Positions 5,665-12,287 of a DNA stretch of 12,287 nucleotides are shown in pieces. This DNA is from JAIBAI01 sp044238875 (GTDB lineage: Bacteria > Bacteroidota > Bacteroidia > M30B66). The stretch is from contig JBIICM010000066.1 of assembly GCA_044238875.1 (NCBI GenBank), positions 1 through 12,287 of the forward strand, in the 5' to 3' direction. The notes under the pieces are model-generated. The model did no database searches, was not told where the DNA came from, and was given only the letters and a program-made list of their open reading frames with translations. Both the position numbers and the translations under genes were made by a program. Numbering within the stretch: the first letter of the stretch is position 1; every line of letters starts with the position of its first letter.

Positions 5665-6324
5665 ATGCGTAAATTAGTTTCGTTAATCGCTCCTGTTTTT
5701 GTTTTCAGCTTTAGCTGGTGTAATTGTAATTCAGGAAAAGGAATCAAAAACATGTCGGCTGAAATGGAGTCAGCATCATATCCGTCAGACACCGATACCG
5801 CTATATTTGCAGCGGGTTGTTTCTGGTGCGTTGAAGCAGTTTTTCAGGAATTAAATGGTGTGTTATCTGTTGAATCTGGTTACACCGGAGGAACCGTTAA
5901 ACAACCCACCTACAAAGAAATCTGTACAGGTCTTACCGGCCACGCCGAGGCTGTGAGCATCCTATATAACCCTCAAAAAATCAGCTACAGGGAGTTGCTT
6001 GAAGTTTTCTGGCAAACGCATGATCCAACTACACTAAACAGGCAAGGCGCTGATGCCGGAACACAATATAGGTCGGCTATTTTCTATCTGAATGAAGCCC
6101 AGCAAAAGGAAGCCCAGTTTTATAAACAGAAGTTGGATGAAAACGCTGTTTTCTCCGGCAAAATTGTAACCGAAATTACCCCGTTTGACGGTAATTTCTA
6201 TAAAGCAGAAGATTATCACCAAGATTATTTCAGCCAGAATCCTGATCAACCTTATTGCTCTTATGTGATCAGGCCCAAAATGGAGAAATTCAGAAAGGCC
6301 TTTAAGGAAAAGTTGAAAAAATAA
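5665..6324 (+). CDS. msrA: Peptide-methionine (S)-S-oxide reductase MsrA, export-type N-terminus
   Basis: Repairs methionine-S-sulfoxide in proteins, using thiol exchange for turnover. The catalytic motif GCFWC is at 51-55 with nucleophile C52, followed by family signatures SGYTGG (71-76), YKEICTGLTGHAEAV (83-97), Y-for-DPTT (FWQTHDPTTLNRQGAD), GTQYRSAIFY and the C-terminal DYHQDYF. C87 and C198 (QPYCSYVIRPK) are candidate partner or resolving cysteines. Residues 1-29 are an extra segment: MRK, a hydrophobic core (4-18), then C19 and C21. This looks like a signal peptide, so the enzyme probably works outside the cytoplasm; the residues before the cysteines do not fit a lipobox well. A start at M30 (5752) would give a cytosolic form. 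There is no MsrB domain. No obvious own promoter is visible between the hairpin and the start. Confidence 0.93.
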   Translation: MRKLVSLIAPVFVFSFSWCNCNSGKGIKNMSAEMESASYPSDTDTAIFAAGCFWCVEAVFQELNGVLSVESGYTGGTVKQPTYKEICTGLTGHAEAVSILYNPQKISYRELLEVFWQTHDPTTLNRQGADAGTQYRSAIFYLNEAQQKEAQFYKQKLDENAVFSGKIVTEITPFDGNFYKAEDYHQDYFSQNPDQPYCSYVIRPKMEKFRKAFKEKLKK

Positions 6325-6353
6325 ATAAGTCAGGATTTCTGAAACGCCTTTGC

Positions 6354-6361
6354 TACTTTTA
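6354..6361 (+). promoter_or_regulatory. Weak -7 element before the PKD/T9SS gene
   Basis: TACTTTTA is one mismatch from TAnnTTTG and lies 17 bp before the ATG at 6379, the same spacing as for the SRPBCC gene. No TTG is found at -33. The leader just before the start is A-rich (TTTAAAAAAA). Confidence 0.28.
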
Positions 6362-6378
6362 GGGTTGCCTTTAAAAAA

Positions 6379-8562
6379 ATGACCGGTATCCCAAAATTAA
6401 GCTTTTTGCTTATCCTGCTTTCTCAAATAATTTGCGGAACTGCAAAAGCTACCCACATCATTGGTGGAGAAATCTATTATGATTGCCTGGGGAATGGCCG
6501 GTTCAAAATCACCCTGAAGGTTTACCGCGATTGTCTGAACGGGCAGGCGCCATTTGACGATCCACTTAATGTTTCAGTGTTTGATGCACAGGGCAGGTTC
6601 ATCAGAAATATTGTGATGCCCCTTCCGGGCAGCCGACTGGTACCCCTGCAAAATCTGAATCCATGTTATCGCGATAACGCCAAAGTTTGTGTGGAAGAAG
6701 CGGTTTACAGTCAGGAGGTAACCCTCCCCTACATCGAGGGAGGCTATCAGCTCGCTTATCAGCGATGCTGCAGAAATGAGTCTATCCTGAACATTTTTCA
6801 ACCCGGGGATACCGGCAGTACTTATACTACTTCGATACCTGGTTCGGCCTGGTCTGAATGTAATTCGAGCCCACGTTACAATCAGCTTCCCCCGATTATT
6901 CTTTGTGCCAACGATCCGATAAATTTTAACAACTCAGCCACTGACCCGGATGGCGATTCGCTTGTGTATGCCTTTTGCGAACCGCATGACGGTGCCTCGA
7001 CCGTTGACCCGATGCCTGTTCCTTCTGCTGCCCCACCCTATGGATACGTTAATTTTAAACCACCGTTCAGTGCATTGCTTCCCATCGCTTCAAATCCCCC
7101 GATCAGCATAGATGCCAAGAGCGGACTGATCACCGGCAAACCCGGCGGACTCGGGCAGTATGTTATGGCTGTTTGTGTTTACGAGTATCGTAAAGGCGCA
7201 CTGTTGAGCAGAAACCTGCGCGATTTTCAGTTCAATGTACTCATGTGCACAGGCGCTTCCGTTGCCGATTTTGATGCCCCGGAAGCGATCATTGAAAATG
7301 GGCTGGCGCCTTGCAAAGGCCTCGAAGTAAATTTTTTAAATCAGAGTTCAAATGCGGCTACCTATCTTTGGGATTTTGGTGTACCAGGCACCGAATCAGA
7401 CCGAAGTAATCTGGTAAATCCGATTTTTATTTATCCTGATACAGGCCGTTACACCGTTAGACTGATTACCAATCCGGGCTATTCATGCGGAGATACAGCA
7501 ACACTCGAAGTAGCTCTTTTCAGGGCGCTTCAGTTTAAAATTAAAGCGCCTGATGCACTTTGCCTGGCAAAGCACGAAGCCTTATTCACCCTTGAAGGCT
7601 CAATACCGAATGATGCTGATTACACATGGCGTTTTGACGGCCCTGCCACCCCATCTGGATCAACGCTCCCCGCACCCGGGAAAGTGGTTTGGGCAGATAC
7701 CGGTCGTTTTTCAGTTAAGCTGCGCATTCGAACCCCGGTCTGTGAAGGCGCAGACTCTTCACGGGTTATTGTTTACCCGCCGCTGAAAGTGAATTTTGAG
7801 ATTGATAAGCTTAGCAGTTGTGTACCCGCGATTGTAAGGATAAACGATTCTTCCCTGGTAAGCCCGGGAGCAATTTACCTTTGGGATTTCGGAGATGGCA
7901 CAACCTCTTCTGAACCATCACCCGGCCATGTTTACAATTTACCGGGAATATATACACTAAAGCTCCGTGTAAACAATACCCTTGGTTGCAGAGATAGTTT
8001 CTATCAGGCATACCCCGATTATATTCATGTGAAACCACGGCCAATAGCCGCTTTAAGCGCCGATCCTGCACAAAATAGTATCCTCAGTCCTGAAATCAGA
8101 TTTAACGATTTGAGTACTGAATCAATTGACACCTGGCTCAATCCGGGCGACGGCATCATGCTTGAAGAAGCCGACACACTCTACACCTATTCAGATACCG
8201 GATCGTACAAGGCTTTTTTGGTCGCAGTAAATGATGCGGGTTGCTACGATACCGCTTCGGTCATTGTACGTATAAACCCTGTATTTGCTGTATATGTACC
8301 CAATACCTTCACCCCTGACGGCGATGGCATCAACGATACTTTTGGGCCGCGCGGAGAGGGTTTCACGGATTTCCTATTCAGTATTTACAGCCGTTGGGGT
8401 GAGGAAATATTTTCAACCAGAAATCCCCAACAAGACTGGGATGGTACCGCCTCAGGAGGAAAAAACATGGCTCCTGTTGACATTTACATATACCAGATTA
8501 AATTAAAAGGGCCCGATAAGGTAACCAGAACTATCGTAGGAAAGGTATTGCTGTTGCACTGA
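6379..8562 (+). CDS. Secreted PKD-repeat protein with CHU_C / T9SS type B sorting domain
   Basis: A 727-residue secreted protein. A Sec signal peptide covers about 1-24 (hydrophobic core LSFLLILLSQIICG, likely cleavage at AKA|THIIGG). Residues 25-290 form the cysteine-rich N-terminal region found in many Bacteroidota surface proteins that start ATHI(I/V)GGE, with YRDC, YQRCCRN and a DPDGDSLVY segment. Four PKD-like immunoglobulin-fold repeats follow: about 294-381 (YLWDFG), 384-464 (YTWRFDG), 470-545 (YLWDFGDGTTS, the best match) and 553-632 (TWLNPGDG, degenerate). The end, 636-727 (VPNTFTPDGDGINDTF to IVGKVLLLH), is the gliding motility-associated C-terminal / type B sorting domain, which targets cargo to the type IX secretion system and surface. 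It has no enzymatic domain; an adhesive or structural surface role is inferred. It converges on the MazG-like gene with a 19-bp gap. Confidence 0.9.
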   Translation: MTGIPKLSFLLILLSQIICGTAKATHIIGGEIYYDCLGNGRFKITLKVYRDCLNGQAPFDDPLNVSVFDAQGRFIRNIVMPLPGSRLVPLQNLNPCYRDNAKVCVEEAVYSQEVTLPYIEGGYQLAYQRCCRNESILNIFQPGDTGSTYTTSIPGSAWSECNSSPRYNQLPPIILCANDPINFNNSATDPDGDSLVYAFCEPHDGASTVDPMPVPSAAPPYGYVNFKPPFSALLPIASNPPISIDAKSGLITGKPGGLGQYVMAVCVYEYRKGALLSRNLRDFQFNVLMCTGASVADFDAPEAIIENGLAPCKGLEVNFLNQSSNAATYLWDFGVPGTESDRSNLVNPIFIYPDTGRYTVRLITNPGYSCGDTATLEVALFRALQFKIKAPDALCLAKHEALFTLEGSIPNDADYTWRFDGPATPSGSTLPAPGKVVWADTGRFSVKLRIRTPVCEGADSSRVIVYPPLKVNFEIDKLSSCVPAIVRINDSSLVSPGAIYLWDFGDGTTSSEPSPGHVYNLPGIYTLKLRVNNTLGCRDSFYQAYPDYIHVKPRPIAALSADPAQNSILSPEIRFNDLSTESIDTWLNPGDGIMLEEADTLYTYSDTGSYKAFLVAVNDAGCYDTASVIVRINPVFAVYVPNTFTPDGDGINDTFGPRGEGFTDFLFSIYSRWGEEIFSTRNPQQDWDGTASGGKNMAPVDIYIYQIKLKGPDKVTRTIVGKVLLLH

Positions 8563-8581
8563 TAGCTGACATGTTAAGCTT

Positions 8582-8947
8582 TTATGAATTTAGCCGACAC
8601 CCTGAATCCTCGCCTTTCTGCTCCTTCAACTTCGGGTTATTAAGATGGCGGTCTTTATCGCGGTTTGTTTTCTTTTGCAGATTGCAGGCAATGGCCTTCT
8701 CAAGATCAACCCCGGTCTGGTTTGCAAGACAGACCAGCACAAAAAGCACATCTGCCATCTCGTCGGCCATGGCATCCTGATTCTCACCTGCCTTGAATGA
8801 CTGCTCTCCAAAACGCCTTGCCATGATTCGGGCAAGTTCGCCAACCTCTTCCATCAGGAGGGCCGTATTGGTTAATTCGCTGAAATAGCGCACCCCCATG
8901 GTGCTGATCCAGCGGTCAACTTCTTCCTGCAGCCTGCTTATTTCCAT
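8582..8947 (-). CDS. MazG-like nucleotide pyrophosphohydrolase
   Basis: A 121-residue all-alpha NTP pyrophosphohydrolase of the MazG/dCTPase group, which hydrolyses nucleoside triphosphates to monophosphates and pyrophosphate and removes noncanonical nucleotides. The metal-binding pattern is present: E33-E34-V-G-E37 in one helix and E63-M-A-D66 in the next (DEMADVLFVLVCLANQTGVD). The conserved KKTNRDKDRH stretch (92-101) follows. Residues after about 107 (EQKGEDSGCRLNS) look like a non-conserved tail; related proteins are often nearer 110 residues. The ATG directly follows the secA stop codon with no gap (TAA|ATG), so it is almost surely cotranscribed and translationally coupled with secA. 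The exact substrate cannot be read from the sequence. Confidence 0.88.
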   Translation of the reverse strand: MEISRLQEEVDRWISTMGVRYFSELTNTALLMEEVGELARIMARRFGEQSFKAGENQDAMADEMADVLFVLVCLANQTGVDLEKAIACNLQKKTNRDKDRHLNNPKLKEQKGEDSGCRLNS

Positions 8948-11900
8948 TTATTGTTCTGCCATGATTCCATGGCAGTTTTTAAATTTCTTTCCGCTTCCAC
9001 ATGGGCAGGGATCATTTCTCCCAACCTTTTGTTCAGCCTTTACCGGTTGGGCTTTTTGCGGAGTCTGAGGTCCCGGAGCTGCTAATTCAGACCTTCCTGT
9101 TCTGATCTGCGGGGCTGGTCTGGGAGGGGTCTGCATGGCAGGCCTTGCCTGAACCTGAGGCGCATTTGCATTTTGGTGCGGCAAATTGGCCTTCATCAGA
9201 AAAGCGGTGATCTCTTTACCAACCCTACCCAACATTTGCTTAAACAGATTAAATGATTCAAGCTTGTAAATCAGCAGAGGGTCTTTTTGCTCATATACAG
9301 CATTTTGAACACTCTGCTTCAACTCATCCATCTCGCGGAGGTGTTCTTTCCAGGCTTCGTCGATATTGAGCAGCGTTATACTTTTTTCCAGTGCGGCAAT
9401 AACTTCCTTACCACCTGTTTCAATCCCTTTTTTCAGATTAACAAGCACCTGAACGCCTTTGATACCGTCTGTAAGGGGTATCAATATATTTTCGTATGTA
9501 GCTGATTGTTTTTCATATACATCAGTGATTACCGGCAAAACGTTGGCGGCAATCGCAGCTGATTTGCGGGCATAATAATCGGCTGCTTCATGGTAGAGTA
9601 AATCAGCCAGCTCTTCCGGCTTCTTTTTCAGAAAATCATCCTCAGAAATTCCTGTATCAATTGAAAATATGCGGATTACCTCCAGCCTAAAACCATCATA
9701 ATCACGTGTGTCCTGATACTCCTGCGCAATGCTCTCTGCTGCCTCCACCATCATGTTGGCAATGTCAACGGCAAGCCTGTCGCCGTAAAGGGCATTTCTG
9801 CGGCGCTTATAAACCACCTCCCGCTGAGCGTTCATCACATCGTCGTACTCAAGCAGCCGCTTTCTGATTCCAAAATTGTTTTCCTCAACTTTTCGCTGGG
9901 CCCTTTCAATGGAACTGGTAATCATTCCACTCTGAATTACCTCTCCCTCCTTCATGCCCAATCTGTCCATGATGCGGGCGATTCGTTCAGAACCAAAAAG
10001 GCGCATCAGATCATCTTCAAGCGAGACAAAAAACTGCGAAGAGCCGGGGTCACCCTGCCTTCCGGCGCGTCCGCGCAGCTGTCGGTCAACCCGGCGTGAC
10101 TCATGCCTTTCGGTGCCGATGATGGCGAGCCCTCCGGCCTCCCTTACACCCGGCCCCAACTTAATGTCGGTACCCCGGCCTGCCATGTTGGTGGCGATGG
10201 TAACGGTTCCGGTTTGTCCGGCCTCTGCAACAATCTCTGCTTCACGCTGGTGTAGTTTGGCATTCAGCACATTGTGTCGGATGCCCTTTAGTTTGAGCAT
10301 CCGGCTAAGTAACTCTGATATTTCAACAGATGTTGTACCCACGAGCACCGGACGCCCCTTGCCGGTTTCACCAACAATGGTGTCAATTACCGCATTGTAT
10401 TTTTCCCTTTTGGTCTTGTAAACCAGATCTTCATGGTCTTTCCTTGAAATTGATTTATTCGTAGGAATAACAGCAACATCCAGTTTGTAAATATCCCAGA
10501 ACTCCCCTGCCTCTGTTTCTGCTGTTCCGGTCATACCCGCCAGCTTGCCATACATCCTGAAATAATTCTGAAGGGTTACGGTGGCATAGGTTTGTGTGGC
10601 CGCCTCAATCTTCACATTTTCCTTGGCTTCAATGGCCTGATGCAGGCCGTCGCTATAGCGCCTCCCGTCGAGGATACGGCCGGTTTGTTCGTCCACGATC
10701 TTAACCTTACCATCCATCACCACATATTCAACATCTATCTCGAATAGTGTGTAAGCCTTCAGTAACTGATTGATGGTGTGGATTCGTTCGGATTTCACGG
10801 CGAAATCACGAAGCAACTCGTCCTTTTTCTGAATCTTCTCCTGCTGGTCACTGATATTTTTTTCGATGGAAGCAATTTCAGAACCCACATCGGGCAGAAC
10901 AAAGAATTCAGGGTCTTCACTTACGCCTGTAATCAGTTCAATTCCCTTTTCGGTAAGTTCAATGGTGTTGTTTTTTTCATCAATCACAAAGAAGAGTTCC
11001 TGATCAACCTTGTGCATCTCCTTCGACTGATCCTGCAAATAAAAATTCTCGGTTTTCTGCAGCAGCAATCTTACCCCCGGCTCGCTGAGGAATTTAATCA
11101 GGGCCTTGTTCTTTGGGAGCCCTCTGTGTGCCCTGAGCACGGCCATGCCGGCTTCTTTTTCGTTCTGTCCGAATTGTTTTTTCGCATCGGCCAGAATGGT
11201 GTTGATGTAGTTTTTTTGCGCGTTTACCAACTTTTCTATCCGGGGCTTCAGGGCAAAGAACTCCTGGTTTTCACCTTTTGGGGTGGGCCCTGAAATAATC
11301 AGCGGCGTTCGTGCGTCATCAATCAGTACCGAGTCAACCTCATCAACAATGGCATAGTTATGGCCACGTTGTACCAGATCCTCAGGGCTTCTCGACATAT
11401 TATCGCGCAGGTAATCGAAGCCAAACTCATTGTTGGTGCCAAAAGTAATGTCGGCAGCATAGGCATTGCGCCGTTCCACTGAGTTTGGCTCATGTTTGTC
11501 AATACAGTCAACGCGCAGACCATGAAATTCATAAAGGGGCCCCATCCACTCTGAGTCACGCCTTGCGAGGTAATCGTTTACTGTAATCAGATGCACCCCC
11601 TCGCCAGGCAGCGCGTTGAGATAAACGGGCAGGGTGGCCACAAGGGTTTTACCTTCACCTGTTGCCATTTCTGATATCTTACCCTTGTGCAACATGATAC
11701 CGCCAATCAGCTGTACGTCATAATGCACCATGTCCCAGGTAATCGTGTTACCTGCCGCCTCCCAGGTGTTTTGGTAAACAGCTGTTTCGCCTTCTATGTG
11801 CAGGTAATCGCGGTTCACAGCAAAATCCTTATCAAGGGCCGTGGCGGTAACGGTTATGGTCTCGTTTTCCTTGAAGCGACGAGCCGTCTCTCTGATTACA

Positions 11901-12250
11901 GCAAATGCTTCGGGAAGCAATTCCACCAAAATATCTTCTGTTTTTTCCCGGATTTTTTTCTTGAGCCTGTCAATGGCATCATAACGCTGCTCTTTCTCCA
12001 GAAAGTCCATATCCGGATTGGCATTCAGCTCGGCCTGCAGGCCTGCTATCTCATCTTTTTCAGCTTTGATACCGGCAGCTATGCGCTCCCTGAACTGGCC
12101 GGTTTTGGCGCGTAGCTCGTCGTTGCTGAGCGCCTGCATACCGGGATATATCTGCCGTATCTGGTCCAGCAGCGGGTTGATTTCCCTGAGATCACGCTCG
12201 GCTTTGCTGCCAAGTATTTTTCCAAACAGGGAGGCGATGGTCTTAATCAT
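8948..12250 (-). CDS. secA: Preprotein translocase ATPase SecA
   Basis: Motor ATPase that drives unfolded preproteins through SecYEG. At 1100 residues it is longer than E. coli SecA (901). Visible parts: nucleotide-binding domain 1 with Walker A MATGEGKT (195-202, K201) and DEVD (303-306); the preprotein-crosslinking region (about 320-505); YVVMDGKVKIVDEQTGR leading back to NBD1 (from about 507); domain 2 with ATNMAGRGTDI (near 685) and RQLRGRAGRQGDPG (near 715-730); helical scaffold/wing regions; a Pro/Gln-rich linker (about 1025-1074); and a C-terminal SEC-C zinc motif C1082-x-C1084-x8-C1093-H1094. Extra segments relative to E. coli lie at about 62-105 and 128-174, and in the crosslinking region. 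This size is usual for Bacteroidota. A perfect TAnnTTTG element is 28 bp upstream of the ATG. The MazG-like gene abuts its stop. Confidence 0.97.
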   Translation of the reverse strand: MIKTIASLFGKILGSKAERDLREINPLLDQIRQIYPGMQALSNDELRAKTGQFRERIAAGIKAEKDEIAGLQAELNANPDMDFLEKEQRYDAIDRLKKKIREKTEDILVELLPEAFAVIRETARRFKENETITVTATALDKDFAVNRDYLHIEGETAVYQNTWEAAGNTITWDMVHYDVQLIGGIMLHKGKISEMATGEGKTLVATLPVYLNALPGEGVHLITVNDYLARRDSEWMGPLYEFHGLRVDCIDKHEPNSVERRNAYAADITFGTNNEFGFDYLRDNMSRSPEDLVQRGHNYAIVDEVDSVLIDDARTPLIISGPTPKGENQEFFALKPRIEKLVNAQKNYINTILADAKKQFGQNEKEAGMAVLRAHRGLPKNKALIKFLSEPGVRLLLQKTENFYLQDQSKEMHKVDQELFFVIDEKNNTIELTEKGIELITGVSEDPEFFVLPDVGSEIASIEKNISDQQEKIQKKDELLRDFAVKSERIHTINQLLKAYTLFEIDVEYVVMDGKVKIVDEQTGRILDGRRYSDGLHQAIEAKENVKIEAATQTYATVTLQNYFRMYGKLAGMTGTAETEAGEFWDIYKLDVAVIPTNKSISRKDHEDLVYKTKREKYNAVIDTIVGETGKGRPVLVGTTSVEISELLSRMLKLKGIRHNVLNAKLHQREAEIVAEAGQTGTVTIATNMAGRGTDIKLGPGVREAGGLAIIGTERHESRRVDRQLRGRAGRQGDPGSSQFFVSLEDDLMRLFGSERIARIMDRLGMKEGEVIQSGMITSSIERAQRKVEENNFGIRKRLLEYDDVMNAQREVVYKRRRNALYGDRLAVDIANMMVEAAESIAQEYQDTRDYDGFRLEVIRIFSIDTGISEDDFLKKKPEELADLLYHEAADYYARKSAAIAANVLPVITDVYEKQSATYENILIPLTDGIKGVQVLVNLKKGIETGGKEVIAALEKSITLLNIDEAWKEHLREMDELKQSVQNAVYEQKDPLLIYKLESFNLFKQMLGRVGKEITAFLMKANLPHQNANAPQVQARPAMQTPPRPAPQIRTGRSELAAPGPQTPQKAQPVKAEQKVGRNDPCPCGSGKKFKNCHGIMAEQ

Positions 12251-12277
12251 GTCGGATTTACATTTAATTCAGGCGCG

Positions 12278-12285
12278 CAAAATTA
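12278..12285 (-). promoter_or_regulatory. Bacteroidota -7 promoter element for secA
   Basis: On the minus strand TAATTTTG (12285 to 12278), followed by C, is an exact match to TAnnTTTG. It ends 27 bp before the secA ATG, giving a leader of about 20 bases. The -33 region lies beyond the window end and cannot be checked. Confidence 0.5.
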
Positions 12286-12287
12286 CT

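Noticed and set aside
4930..6324. tetR-msrA as a horizontally transferred island
   Set aside because: The segment looks AT-richer by eye, but there are no integrase, tRNA, direct repeats or insertion-sequence ends, and AT-rich regulatory DNA explains part of the effect.
8563..8581. Bidirectional terminator between the PKD gene and the MazG-like gene
   Set aside because: The convergent gap is only 19 bp, and the sole symmetry (AGCT...AGCT) gives a 4-bp stem, too weak to call.
10778..11293. Plus-strand open frames within secA (for example 10778-11293, 9954-10421, 11687-12115)
   Set aside because: They are antisense to a fully conserved SecA sequence and show no domain of their own.

Overview
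The window looks like chromosomal DNA of a Bacteroidota (Bacteroidetes) bacterium with a Cytophaga/Sphingobacteria/Bacteroidales-like gene set. The signs are a DUF3109 protein, a single-chain (alpha2, eukaryote-type) glycyl-tRNA synthetase, a roughly 1100-residue SecA with lineage-type insertions, and a large secreted protein with PKD repeats that ends in a CHU_C / type IX secretion type B sorting domain. Several gene starts also carry the phylum's TAnnTTTG promoter element and A-rich rather than Shine-Dalgarno leaders. I cannot name a genus from the sequence.

Layout: 1-576 (-) is a cysteine-rich DUF3109 gene cut by the window edge and divergent from glyS (738-2195, +). Then, all on +, come an orphan single-domain response regulator (2284-2694), the SpoU-family rRNA methyltransferase rlmB (2780-3553), and a tight two-gene unit with a membrane-anchored SRPBCC-like protein (3635-4165) and a small exported leucine-rich-repeat protein (4168-4593). 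The LRR gene seems to carry an intrinsic terminator inside its last codons. A 336-bp AT-rich gene-free stretch follows (4594-4929) with inverted repeats and a candidate promoter/operator. Next are a TetR-type regulator (4930-5580), a striking 55-nt hairpin (5600-5654), a methionine sulfoxide reductase A with an N-terminal export-like segment (5665-6324), and the PKD/T9SS protein (6379-8562). Converging from the right on - are secA (12250-8948) and, directly abutting it, a MazG-like nucleotide pyrophosphohydrolase (8947-8582).

How it fits together: most genes are housekeeping (translation: glyS, rlmB; protein export: secA; nucleotide-pool cleaning: MazG-like; oxidative repair: msrA). The LRR protein, MsrA and PKD protein all carry export-type N-termini, so they would be SecA clients, and the PKD protein would then cross the outer membrane through the type IX system, which is not encoded here. 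I see no mobile element, CRISPR array, tRNA or rRNA, and no convincing new defence or biosynthetic system. The most interesting material is regulatory and structural: the tetR-msrA hairpin, the palindrome over the tetR promoter, the terminator inside the LRR gene, and the exported form of MsrA.
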